Shown one piece after another: positions 19,206-28,908 of a stretch of 64,000 nt of DNA. The first letter of the stretch is position 1; each line of letters begins with the position of its first letter. The notes below the pieces were generated by a model. That model was given only the letters and a program-made list of their open reading frames with translations, was not told the origin of the DNA and searched no databases. The translations under genes were made by a program, and so were the position numbers. This DNA is from Adiantum capillus-veneris (taxonomy: Eukaryota; Streptophyta; Polypodiopsida; Polypodiales; Pteridaceae), in contig CM043942.1 in assembly GCA_014529385.2 (NCBI GenBank), forward strand, positions 18,613,991-18,677,990, in the 5' to 3' direction.

Positions 19206-20026
19206 TAAAAATACAAGTGATTGGCAATGTTGGGCGCAGCAGCATTGTGCTCAAGAAGAGGCACTTTGATCGGGAGACACCCCTAGTAACTCAGTTTCGT
19301 GTCCCTCACCTTTCGGAGGATAATAGGTCTGCCTTGATCATTAATATCAATGATCTGCTTATTGTCACTCACGACAAGAGAGAGGGACCAAGTCTGCCTA
19401 ACATGGACATGCTGCACTTTTGGAAGTTGAAGCAGGACAACAATCTGGAACTACTATGTGCACCATTTTGTTCTTGGGATAGCTAGATTGTTGAAGTGTA
19501 CGTTTGGAACACAAACCCTTACCGAGACCTGGAAAAGAGGTTAGATTTGTGCTTGCCTCAGGCCCAAAAGTGCTTGAATGGGTGGGTTGCGAAGGAGGCA
19601 TGCAGTAGAAGCTCATGGCTTGACGAGCAAGGGGAACATATGCTCTTTCTAGTCTTGGACACTTTTTGGAATGAGTTTCCACAATTCAACAAAGATAACA
19701 CCCTCCTGCTAAATGAAAAATATCCCAGGTGCTGCTTGAACGATGAAGACTCCTATGTTATCTTGCGTTCTCTAGAGGACCATACAAAAGACCAATGGGA
19801 GAGGTTTATGCATCATGAATTTTTACCATTTGTCTATGACTGGAAGAAAACAGATAATCGATTGGAGTTGATCACTGCTTGTAAATTGGATGCTAGAAGA
19901 AGAGGGTGGCAGACTCTTCAAAAAGTTGAATCTGTGAGGGAAAAATTATCAAGCGGCAAAGGCAAAGTGCTGCCACCTCCACAAACACATTATAAAAGGT
20001 CGCATTTTGATCTCCCGTCTCAATAG
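19206..20026 (+). pseudogene. C-terminal exon: FCP1/NIF-like (HAD) phosphatase remnant, catalytic Asp residues lost
   Basis: After a TTGTAG acceptor the frame runs to 20026 with one in-frame TAG at 19484-19486. Landmarks in order: RSALIININDLLIV (about 19330-19372), VEVYVWNTNPYRDLEKRLD (about 19493-19550), LDTFWNEFPQFNKDNTLLLNEKYPRCCLND (about 19657-19742). In FCP1/NIF family phosphatases these positions read DxDG-L, a 'WSS/N-x3-N' strand and N-TLLxDDSPYK. Here motif I Asp is replaced by Asn and the DD pair by NE, so phosphatase activity would not be expected. The assignment rests on motif order, not on alignment. Ends in a basic tail and TAG at 20024-20026. Confidence 0.42.
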
Positions 20027-20309
20027 AAATCTTAAGAGCTGTGTACGTGTGATCCTTTATGTATATACCCATGATGAGTTCGATAGTGTAACTCATGATG
20101 AGGACTTCTTTTTGTAAAATGGGAAAAAAACCGACATTGTATTGCGGAATTCAATATCGATTTCTAATGTAGAAACATGATTTGGTATTCAATTGACCAT
20201 TTGTTGTGTGCCTTGCAAGATGTCTTATTATAAGTTGATTTTAAATTGTTTTAGCAGTTTTTCTTAGGGCTTTTGTAGAAGATAAATATGAGCTGTTAGT
20301 GGGCACAAG

Positions 20310-21200
20310 CGCAAGCTATACCACTTATGAACTGTGGACCACATGCAAGTGGTTGACAACTATTTGCATTATGTAAATTGGTAGCCACAAGAAAGTGGTA
20401 AAGAACCACTTGAAAGTGGTTCTGAACCACCTGAAAAGGACTTCTGGACCACTTGCAGTAGTTTTGAACCTTTTGCTAGTGGTTAAGATAGCTCTTTCTA
20501 GTGGTTTTGAACCGCTTGTGAGTGGTTAAGAACCTCTTGCCAGTGGTTCAGAACCACTTCCAGTGGTTAGGATAGCCTTTTGCCAATGGTTAAGATAGCA
20601 CTTGCCAGTGGTCCAAAACCACTTGCTAGTGGTTTAGATAACACTTGCAGGTGGTTCTGAACCACTTGTCAGTGGTTAGGAACCAGTTTCCAGTGGTAAA
20701 GATAGCACTTGCTACTACTGGTTAAGATAGCACTTGATAGTGGTTCAAAACCACTTGCTAGTGGTTTTGATAGCACTTGCAGGTGGTTAGGAACCACTTG
20801 CCAGTGGTTAGGAACCACTTGACAGTGGTAAAGATAGCACTTGCTTGTGGTTTAGATAGCACTTAATAGTGGTTCCAGAACCACTTGCAAGTGGTTTAGA
20901 TAGCACTTGCAGGTGGTCTATGAGATCGACACTACGTATTCAATCAAGTGGTTCTAAAGCACTTGTAAAGTCCTTCTTGGTCACTTGCTAGGTCTTCTCC
21001 TTCACTTGCAAGTGATTTGAAAGTGGTTTGGAAAAGGTTTGAACCACTTGATAGTGGTTTAGTGAGCATCGAAATGACATATATAAGGGTGTCTTGACAA
21101 CTTTTCGGTGGCTTAAATGGATTTAATTTTTTGTAAAATCTGGTTGAAGGTAGTTTAAAGCACTTGCAAGTGGATGACAAGTTGTAAGATACATGTACTC
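20310..21200. repeat. Palindromic AACCACTTG/CAAGTGGTT repeat array (block B)
   Basis: Between the two converging loci, AGTGGTT and AACCACTT half-sites alternate every 18-25 bp, often as near-perfect palindromes such as AACCACTTGCAAGTGGTT (about 20879), with the spacer 'agatagcacttgc' recurring many times (20545-20920). Unlike block A, both orientations are present, so the RNA or single-stranded DNA could fold into many short hairpins. No coding frame is supported. Confidence 0.75.
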
Positions 21201-21309
21201 AAAAGAATAAAAAAGTGTCAGAAATGCTTCAGCTTTTGGATAAGGAACATAAGTTTTTGAGGAAAAGATACAAGAAAGCGGTACCCAATTATACTTTACA
21301 AGGTCAATT

Positions 21310-23211
21310 TGTTTTAAATTGGCTTGCTATCAGAGGTCATGCTATTGTAGATGTGCTCATACACGGTATCACTCAAAGTGTAGACATTAGGCTCATTTCT
21401 CTCATGATACAAGGGGAACTTAAGGCATCGAACTAGGTGTGAGTACATGGAAGTAGGAGGCCTATCATCTAATAATACATATCGATTAGAGCTTCCCTTT
21501 ACTTTATCATAAAAGTGCCCCTCAACATAAAAGGAGTTCTTCTTTATCTGATTGTGCCACGCATCCTTCTGAGTCATGGTGGATAGCCTCTTCTCCGTGC
21601 AACACCTCAGTATATAAAAATCAGAGTCTTCCTCCTCAGTGTTATTGCAAAGTTCTCTCCAACTTGTAAGGCATCGCTCATTCATTGTGATGGCCAGCAT
21701 GCATAGGTGCATCAATGTCCTCGTCACTTGAAACATCTTCATCTATGTCAGCCTCTCTTGGAATGATCCTCAATTACTACCATGCTTCTACATGAGCTTT
21801 GTTTGCACATATTCTCCATTGACCATGCACACAAGCAAGACAAAAGCAGGAAAAATTTCAACACCTCAGTGTAGTCATATTTGTTGAAGAGAAACCATTC
21901 ACACAATACATCGAACGTGATCCATTGATTTTCTTGCAATCCCATTCTATATCTCTCAGCACATCACACACCTTGATTTCCCAAAAGACCTGATCGACCT
22001 TGTTTGTGGATGACCATTAGTCTTTCCTATTGTTTATTTGGGTGAGGTAATTGACCATTGTTGCTGCATTATACAGGGGGTGTCCATCCACCTTCAATTG
22101 CCCATGGGTCAATGCCCTCTTTATGACTGCGCCAACACCGTCATGTTCATCTTTTCCATGACCTGACCCAAAATAGTTGTGCATCATCTCAAGTCCACTA
22201 AGCTGAGAAAATCTTGCAAAAAAGAAGAAAGGCCATCGTGTTTTGAATTGTGATGCTACAACATTAGACCATACCTAGTGTTGCTTTAAACAAAAACCCA
22301 GGTCCTTCAACCACTGGTCATGCAAAAGAAAGCAGTGTTGAATGAACAATGTGTCATGCACATTGTCATCGGATATGTAAAAATGGAGAAATTTTATGAT
22401 TTCGCCCATTGTCGAGCGCACATAGCAGATGTGGAACAAAATGCTCACCTGACTAGAATACCAGTGCATGTATTGGATCTCATTATGAATTTAAAACTGT
22501 AATTTTTTGCAATGTCCATGACAGAGACAACGACGTCATGAAAAATTTGTAGACACTCTTTGAATTGGTTGGCCTGCCATCTGTAGATGTAGTTATGTTT
22601 GATGAACTTGGTCAGCTTGTCTTTCATGAATGAAATGAAAGTGGAGCACCCAATCTGCTGAATAACAAGATCTTTTCTTTTGTGGTGCTGGCCATCTTCA
22701 TGTATAGATTGTGTCTCCACACCAACAAAAACCTTTGCAGCCACCTGAAAGGTGTTGTTGTGTACTTCAAGAGGAAAACATTTGAGTTGTTTGGCACCGC
22801 AATCATCGCATTTTACCATCAAGAAGATGTGTAAATGAAACATGGAATTTTCTAGTTTAGGACACAAAAAGGACTCCCATAGTGTTGTGAGGCTCTCAAA
22901 TGCTGACTTTGCAGCCACACATATACTGCCACTGACTGCAGGGTCACAAACATCACAAGCACAATGAAAAGATTCTCCATGTACTCCAAATCTACCTTAA
23001 CACATTTGGTTGAAAGCATCTTTCAAGTAGAACACTTGCACATGATATCGTAGCAGCAGGTATTGCAGTGCCGCAATTTTTGAACAAAAAAGGGCTTCAA
23101 ATTCTCAAAGCATCTCAGTGAAATGCGCACTGTTGGATGCATTTTTTGAAACTGCCTGTAAAATTCCAATTGCACAAAAAAGCAGGCAATAAAGAGATAA
23201 TGTGACAACAA
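21310..23211 (-). pseudogene. Transposase-like core and C-terminus
   Basis: The exon begins after a TTTTACAG acceptor (minus strand, about 23160) with FQKMHPTVRISLRCFENLKPFFV.KLR.CNTCC (23150-23060). It then follows, after a +1 shift, YHVQVFYLKDAFNQMC and HCACDVCD. The 22918-22445 frame contains KCDDCGAKQLKCFPLE and WQANQFKECLQIFHDVVVSVMDIAKNYSF. The next frame (22469-22275) starts MHWYSSQVSILFHICYV, which continues the same fold. Downstream are FFFARFSQLSG and SGHGKDEHDGVGAV, FWEIKVCDVLRD and FYVEGHFYDKVKGSSNRYVLLDD. All lie in order on one strand, so they are one former protein of about 600 residues. Confidence 0.5.
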
Positions 23212-23284
23212 ATAACAAATTTTTTGGTGTCATCACCTACAAGTTATAACACCCACTTTCGTGTTTGTGAAAGCACATAAGAGG

Positions 23285-24320
23285 AACATTTACCACTAAG
23301 AAGTTGTTTTGCATGTTTGAAAGGGGCTCTAAACTTCTTGAAACCACCTGAAGCACTCTAGACCACCTGAAGATGATTGGAAAATGTCATCAAAGCACTT
23401 TCAAGTGGTTTGTTTACCACTTTCAATCACCTTCAGGTGGTTTGAAATCTTCCAAGTGCTCTCATAGGCTCTCACTCAAGATCGTTAAACCACATATAGG
23501 TGATTGAAAGTTGGATAACACCCAAATCTAGGGTTTTAAAAAGAACTCAAGAGGAACATTAACCACTTAGAAGTGGTTTTGCATGTTTGAAAGTGGCTTT
23601 GAACTACTTGAAACCGCTTGAAGTACTTAAAACCACCTAACGGTGATTGAATAGTTTATCAAACCACTTGAAATTGGTTTGATGACTACATTTATATATA
23701 GGTTTTCACTTGAGTACTTGGCAGATTTCAAACCACCTAAAGCACTTAAAACCACCTAAATGTGATTGAAAAGGGTCATCAAACCACTTTCAATCATCTT
23801 CAAGTGGTTTGAAATCTTCAAGGTTCTCACCCAAGCACTTAGCAGATTTCAAACCACTTGAAGCACTTAAAACCACCTAAGAAGATTGAAAGTGGTCATT
23901 AAGTGGTTTATTTTTCACTTTCTATTACCTTCATGTGGCTTGAAAACTTCCAAGCGCTTACATAGGTGCTCACCTAAGCACTTGATGGATTCAAGTGGTT
24001 TTCAAAATACTTTAAAGTGGTGACAAACTATTTCAAAGTAGAAGCTTCCACACTTAGGTGGTTGAAAGTAGTATTTTAGGTACTTTAAATCACTATCAAT
24101 ACTTTAACTGTTTTGTAAAGTACTTGAAGGGAGATTCACCACTTTTTGATTGTTTCCTCAGTTCTCATAGGTTTTTTATAGTTTGACAGTGGTTCATATA
24201 GCTTGAAAGTGGTGAACAGTGGTCACTATACTACTTGACAATGGTTTTTAATAGTTTGATTGTGGTTGTGACAGCTTGACAGTGGTGAACATTGGTCAAT
24301 ATACTACTTGGAAGTGGTTG
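23285..24320. repeat. AACCACTT/AAGTGGTT repeat array in intron (block C)
   Basis: Phrases such as 'aaaccacctgaagcactt', 'tcatcaaaccactttcaa' and 'ttcaagtggtttgaaatctt' recur with 60-230-bp spacing (23340-23990). After 24120 the motif changes to 'agtggtgaacagtggtca'. Half-sites occur in both orientations. 'gaggaacatt(t/a)accact(a/t)agaagtggttttgcatgtttgaaag' occurs at 23281 and again at 23551, a longer duplicated unit. It sits where an intron of the minus-strand transposase-like gene is expected. Confidence 0.7.
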
Positions 24321-25025
24321 ATAATACCTGAGGTTGATCTAACAAATGCAATGGATGCATAAGCACAACCTTTCTGCCAATACGCCTTTGGCATATGTTC
24401 TTCTTGTTCGGAGAGACTTGGGTCTCTGCTGTCCAGAAACCAAACACAACCTCCTTAATGTCCTCTGTGATGTTTGTAGAACGGTGAGCTTGCCATTGAT
24501 ATGCTAAGACTGGAAAAGGACTGTTCTCATCCTCTAAATGGAGTCATGCATTTGCCAAACCAATGTTTCTTCTGTGTATGCCCATCAACTTTGCAAGTTC
24601 TCTATCTGTAAAGGGACGTGCATCTACTTCGTCCCTCGAATCAATGCATGCCATCATTGTTGCCCTCTTGAAAAGCATTTCTGTGGCTGAGCGCGGGACC
24701 TTGAATTCTGACAAGGTGTTGTGAATGCTGGTAATAACTGCTCTCTCTATAGAATGTGTCGAGCTCTGCAGGTTGCAAAATACTAGTTGTTGGGGTAACT
24801 GTTTAAAAATCTCTCCTTGGAGTTTGGTTGTTGTCAATCCTTGCACCTGATCTTCCAAGCGCCTTGACATGGCACGAAGAATCTTTCTTTTCTGCTTCTC
24901 ATCGAGCTGGATATCCTTCCGCTTGTTAGCACAAAAAGTCTGCTTCCTTTGCCTCTCTCTTTTTTCCCTTTTCTTTGCCGCCCAGTAATCGCGTAAGCAG
25001 CCTGTGAACTCCTCGAGAAACTTTG
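24320..25025 (-). pseudogene. Transposase-like N-terminal domain
   Basis: The minus frame reads KFLEEFTGCLRDYWAAKKREKRERQ (about 25020-24945), a basic linker, then SRRLEDQVQGL...LMGIHRRNIGLANA (to 24547). After an in-frame TGA at 24544-24546 it continues LHLEDENS...YQWQAHRSTNITEDIKEVVFGFWTAETQVSPNKKNICQRRIGRK (to about 24350). 'FW...T..SPNKK' and the RR-N-A helix resemble the DNA-binding N-terminus of the same transposase-like family. The TGA is consistent with a mutated CGA (Arg) codon. The exon ends near the start of block C. Confidence 0.45.
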
Positions 25026-25181
25026 CTTGACTGTGTACTGGTGGTCATGGAGCCGGATCAAGAAAACCCGAAGAAAAAGAGCTCAATGCATGAACATACA
25101 TCATGAAGATCCCAGGCATCAACAAGACCAAACATGTTACAAACACTCACACATACCTAGCTGGCGAGAAGGCTCCATCCT

Positions 25182-25283
<102 letters not shown>

Positions 25284-25299
25284 ACTAAGCACACACAGC

Positions 25300-25797
25300 A
25301 GAGAACCACACGCAGAGGAAAGAAAGGGAATGTGATGCAGAAACACCACACAGAGAAGGAGAGAAAGGCACTTTTCTCTATGCGAAAACCATGCACAAAG
25401 AATACCCTAAACCTGTATGCTTTGTGCCCACACAGAGAAGAAGACATAGGGGGTTCTTGTACGTCCAACACGTCCAAGAACTACAGGAGGCGATAACAAA
25501 TGCATACCCCTCCTTTTTTTAACATTCCCCCCATCTTCATTACTCATCATTGAGTTTCCTCCCCCAAAAATCAAATGTAGACTCAAAAGTTCCCCAAAAC
25601 TACTTTAAAAAGGAGTGTCCAGAACAACCCTTTTTGCACCACCTATACATGCTTTCACCCTTCAATGCCATAGAGACTTTAGGCCCCAAAGGTGATGCTT
25701 GAAAAAGAAGGGTTACAGCTACAAGGTGCATTTTTCTACGATTAATATGTGCTTTAAGTTACTTCTGTAATAATGTTTTTGTCCATTCTTGTAGGAA
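25300..25797. other. Non-coding interval
   Basis: No supported gene. Contains C/T-rich tracts near 25500-25560 and a TTCTTGTAG acceptor-like site at 25791-25796 just before the next coding remnant. Confidence 0.5.
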
Positions 25798-26382
25798 TTT
25801 TATCCACGAGCTATGTGTTGGCCACAATTAGGAGGATCGCATCCATTTGTTGAGTTTATGCCTCAAGAAATTGAAAGTCCTAGCCCTTTTACGAGTACAA
25901 AATGCAAAACATTTAGACAATGCTATCACAAAGGAGGTGATGCAAAAGTTTTCAATACTATGATTTAGTTTTGATCATCGATGTGTTGTGGATTTATGGG
26001 AAGCACATCCTCTCTGCCCATGGTGCATACTTTATGAACATGTATGGTTCATTGGATATTTGGAGCATGCAAAGTATGGAGAAGTCACAATATCATGACA
26101 AGGGTGTATACTTCAAGAATACAAGACGTGGAGGGGATTTAGTGCGCTCATGCTATCTTCAAGAAATGTTCAACTGGTTTTACCATACCACCTTTGGATG
26201 TAAAGTGTCGATTGAACGTGCAAGTTCATCGCGCTTGGCATAAGAAGCCCGTCAACTGGCCCATGTTTGTTCTTGAGAGTGCTCGAGATTCTCACAAGGT
26301 CCAGCACGGCATGCAATGTGACGAGCATCAAGGACTAGGGTGGGAAAAGCCTGGGCCAGGAGATGTATTTGGAATCTCATGA
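25798..26382 (+). pseudogene. Conserved-looking coding remnant, family unknown
   Basis: Three frames in succession look coding. FYPRAMCWPQLGGSHPFVEFMPQEIES (about 25800-25880) ends at a stop near 25965. HGAYFMNMYGSLDIWSMQSMEKSQYHDKGVYFKNTRRGG (about 26018-26135) and QEMFNWFYHTTFG follow. Then DVKCRLNVQVHRAWHKKPVNWPMFVLES runs to TGA at 26380-26382. The aromatic and Met-rich composition and the 'MEKSxYxxKGxYFKxTRxGG' motif suggest one former exon with frameshifts near 25965 and 26200. It follows the transposase-like locus and precedes the histone-like gene; whether it belongs to either is unknown. Confidence 0.4.
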
Positions 26383-26701
26383 TAATGAAAAATCCCTTGC
26401 ACTTGGATGCACATGTTATCCCCATAATCTAAGCATTACAACATATTTTTTTGTGTCACTACCCTCTCTTTTTTTGGATCGCGGTTTCGCTCTATGTGTT
26501 TGAATAGTTCTCTACTTTCATGTGGTTTTGTAGTTCAAAAGATTATTTTCTCGTGTTTAACGACTCTTTTCCACCATGTGAACCCACCATTATATGGCCA
26601 CCCTATATCAAGAGGGAAAACCCCCCCATCACAAACACAAAACACTCCCTCCCTCACCAAATACCACAAGCTCTAAGAAGCCCCCCAAACGCACTTTCTA
26701 G

Positions 26702-27408
26702 ATGGGAAGGACAAAACAAACTGCAAAGAAGAATCCAAAGACCAATGAGGTGCACAGAAGGCAGAAGATGTGTGCAAATCGGCAACCAAAAGAGCTATCT
26801 GACTCTGAACACACAAAGACGGACATGTTTGATGAGCGTCCACTATGGGAAGGAGGGGACATCCCAGTGAATCATAGGGTGGGTGGAAAAACGTTTCTAG
26901 GAGGGATGGGCGTGATGCCATTTGTCCCAGGTCACCATAATGTGGCTGGCAAGTCACTGCCTAGGAGAACAATGATGAGCAAAGAAATAATGATGAATAT
27001 TATGATCCGGATGAAGATGCCCCCGAGCCACCTCCCAAGCGTCATTGCAAGTTTAATCTCTACAAGAAGTCGCAAAGAGCTCGGCCACAAGGAGCTCAGA
27101 GGCCCCCACAACGTTGACCTCAAAGAGCACGACACTTCTGTAGAGAATTTGCTAAAATCCGGCATTACCAGAACACAATGAACCTTCTTATCAGGAAAGA
27201 ACCATTTGCACGGACATGTAAGAAGGTGCTACAATACTACAACACAAAGCTTCGGATGTCTGCAGTTTCCCTCGAATCAATTCAGGAGGCTGCAGAGGCT
27301 TATTTGGTTAGTCTCTCTGAGGAAACGTTCTTATGTGTTGTCCATGCTAGGCGTGTAACAACCATGGCCAAGGACATGCAACTAGCACGTTGCCTAAGGT
27401 ATGAGTGA
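26702..27408 (+). pseudogene. Divergent histone H3-like gene, possibly CENH3-like; frame-disrupted or intron-containing
   Basis: The ATG at 26702 starts MGRTKQTAKK, nearly the canonical H3 tail start (ARTKQTA-K). At 27118-27408 the histone fold is clear: CREFAKIRHYQNTMNLLIRKEPF (alpha-N into alpha-1), a loop of canonical H3 length, IQEAAEAYLVSLSEETFLCVVHARRVTTMAKDMQLARCL (alpha-2, loop 2, alpha-3). The tail between them is much longer than in H3 (about 130 codons), includes PDEDAPEPPPKRHCKFNLYKK (frame 1), and changes frame once between about 26735 and 26965. A TGA at 27115-27117 sits just before alpha-N; CGA to TGA would explain it. Core divergence and IRHYQ..NLLI recall centromeric H3, but loop 1 is not lengthened. 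The C-terminal AG|GTATGA could be a splice donor. Confidence 0.6.
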
Positions 27409-27700
27409 TACTTTCTAACATCACAACACTTTTTTGTAACTAGCCGTTGTATTGGAAACAAGTGTGCTTTGGAATCCTTGTACTGGATTCAAGTTTTCTT
27501 GGGAACTCAGTGTTTTTGCACTTTGCAATAAATACAATCACGTCTCTTTTTGTCGCTCTATGTAAAGTTAATGTCTATATTTGTATACATTTCTTTTATT
27601 AAATGGTTGAAAGTGAGGCGATAATCAAATGTACAAAAGGTTCTCCAGATGGCCTGCATATGTTAGATGATGGAAACTAAGCCTAAAAACATTTCTTGAA
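27409..27700. other. Non-coding interval downstream of the histone-like gene
   Basis: AT-rich, no supported frame. AATAAATAC at about 27529 could serve as a polyadenylation signal for the plus-strand histone-like locus about 120 bp upstream. Confidence 0.35.
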
Positions 27701-27921
27701 TGGCCTAAAATTGTCCATTAGGTACAAAATTTGCCCTGCATTTTCCATGCTATGGATAATTGGGCCTAATTGGATGTGTTGACAAGGCAATGAGGATTGA
27801 CTAGGCAGCAGGCTTGCAGGGAATTTTCTTGTTGCCTTGTGGACACATCCAATTTGGACCAATTAGCCAAATTCTAGCAAATGCAGGACACATATAGTAC
27901 CTAATTGTAATTTTCATGCCA
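27701..27921. mobile_element. Foldback (MITE-like) inverted repeat, ~220 bp
   Basis: The left arm, about 27701-27790 (ggcctaaaattgtccattagg ... attggatgtgttgacaaggcaa), pairs imperfectly with the right arm, about 27830-27921 (ttgccttgtggacacatccaattt ... tagtacctaattgtaattttcatgcc). A loop of about 40 bp lies between. Arm identity by eye is roughly three quarters. No ORF. No clean target duplication was identified, so the class is open. Confidence 0.6.
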
Positions 27922-27999
27922 ACCTTAGGACAAAGTTTTTTCAATGTACAAAATTAACAGTCAAATAGTTAATACAAATCCCAATGGAGGCCCAGGGGC

Positions 28000-28850
28000 C
28001 AGCTTCCATTTTAGAAATGATGGCTCTAAAGGAGGAATTGCAATGCACTAAGGCAGAAGGTGAAGAATTGAAGAAGAAAAAAGTAGAATGAAATAAATAA
28101 CTATTGCATTATCAAATTGAAGAAAATCAAAATTTTAGGACGATCTCTACCCTCTAGCAAAAGATAGAGCATCTGATGGCGGTTAATGCAGCAATGATAG
28201 AAGAGAAGAAGGCCTTTAGCTAATCATATGGTAGAAAGATTCAAAAAATTGCTCAACAATAAGAGGGATACTTTCAATTAGCTTAGTGAGATGCACAATG
28301 TAATGAAACAGGCTATACTGGAGAAGTACATATATCATTCCCTAGTCGATATCACTGATTCAGATGGAGACCAAAGTTTGAGTTTGAGTGATCTCCAACA
28401 GTTCATGGAATCTATCCAGTTTGACCTGTAGGAAAAAGCCAAAGAATATAGCACTACTTTGGTAAATGAAGCACTTATGGAATATAAAAAGAACCAGGAC
28501 CAATGAACGCTATGAAAAAAATAGAAAAGAAGAGCCCAAGGATGATGATGTAGGTCCCAATGATCAAGGGGGTGAGGAAAGGAATATGATGATGATGATG
28601 ATGACAATGATGATACCCCACCTTCTCCTCCACCACTAGGATTAGTAGCAGGGGGGTCAAGGACCAATGGTAGACAAGGATCTGTTGAGAAGAAAGATGG
28701 GGAAGCTAGTGGTTAGACACAAACTCAAGAACATACTCAAGTTGACTCATCATAGGAACAGACCCAATAGAGAACCCAATCAGGAGGGCATCAATCAAGG
28801 TTAGTAGTTCAAAGCCTGGAAAAAGGTATGTAAGTCATTCTTGATTAGAT
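28000..28850 (+). pseudogene. Heavily decayed coding remnant, coiled-coil-like then acidic
   Basis: Readable pieces in one strand: MMALKEELQCTKAEGEELKKKK (from about 28017), IEHLMAVNAAMIEEKKAFS, then DITDSDGDQSLSLSDLQQFMESIQFDL (about 28349-28427) and an Asp/Pro-rich stretch with a GATGAT run (28588-28612) and PSPPPLGLVAGGSRTNG. Many TAG/TGA/TAA codons interrupt it. It resembles the gag-side ORF of a retroelement in composition, but no motif proves that. Confidence 0.3.
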
Positions 28851-28908
28851 TCAGATTAGGATGCACACCCAAAATTTTCTAATGAACTACTTACACGGAA
28901 TAAGCAAT

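Larger units (their letters stand above)
15976..20026 (+). pseudogene. Multi-exon gene-like locus: coiled-coil, Cys/His-rich segment, FCP1/NIF-like C-terminus
   Basis: Open stretches joined by consensus GT-AG introns form one locus. Intron 1 (16186-16275) and the large intron (17128-18197) both keep phase exactly, as does the 18863-18945 intron, which chance would not give easily. The product would have a basic N-terminus, a YPWLSRFWFSIKELHEEYG domain of unknown family, a charged helical part, a Cys/His-rich segment and a C-terminal region like the FCP1/NIF (HAD) phosphatase domain. In-frame TAG codons at about 16768, 19023 and 19484 and one unresolved junction near 16510 suggest a decayed gene, unless they are removed by further splicing. 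It faces the minus-strand transposase-like locus at 21.3-25 kb, so it could also be cargo of one large element. Function unassigned. Confidence 0.5.
21310..25025 (-). pseudogene. Decayed multi-exon transposase-like gene (unassigned DDE-type family)
   Basis: Reading right to left: an N-terminal basic region (25025-24860), a helix-rich DNA-binding-like domain (24870-24320), an intron full of block C repeats (about 24320-23230), a Cys-rich exon start (23211-22920), and a core with DxAxNY, a QFK..RPFFFARF strand and a GSGHGKDEHDGVGAVIKR loop (about 22530-22080). The C-terminus (21742-21310) resembles a bromo-adjacent-like beta module. The acidic D, then D/H-rich 'HGKGxxDGxG' loop, is reminiscent of RNase H-fold transposases. 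It is disrupted by frameshifts near 23050, 22470, 22260 and 21750 and by stops. I cannot name the family with confidence. Confidence 0.5.

Noticed and set aside
17128-24320. Repeat blocks as a CRISPR array or telomeric repeat
   Set aside because: Units are irregular, palindromic and degenerate with no constant repeat or unique spacers, and the DNA is eukaryotic; no TTTAGGG-type unit is present.
27115-27117. TGA as a natural start boundary making the histone fold a separate small protein
   Set aside because: The alpha-N helix begins directly after it in the same frame and the basic tail reads into it, so a mutated or spliced codon is more likely.
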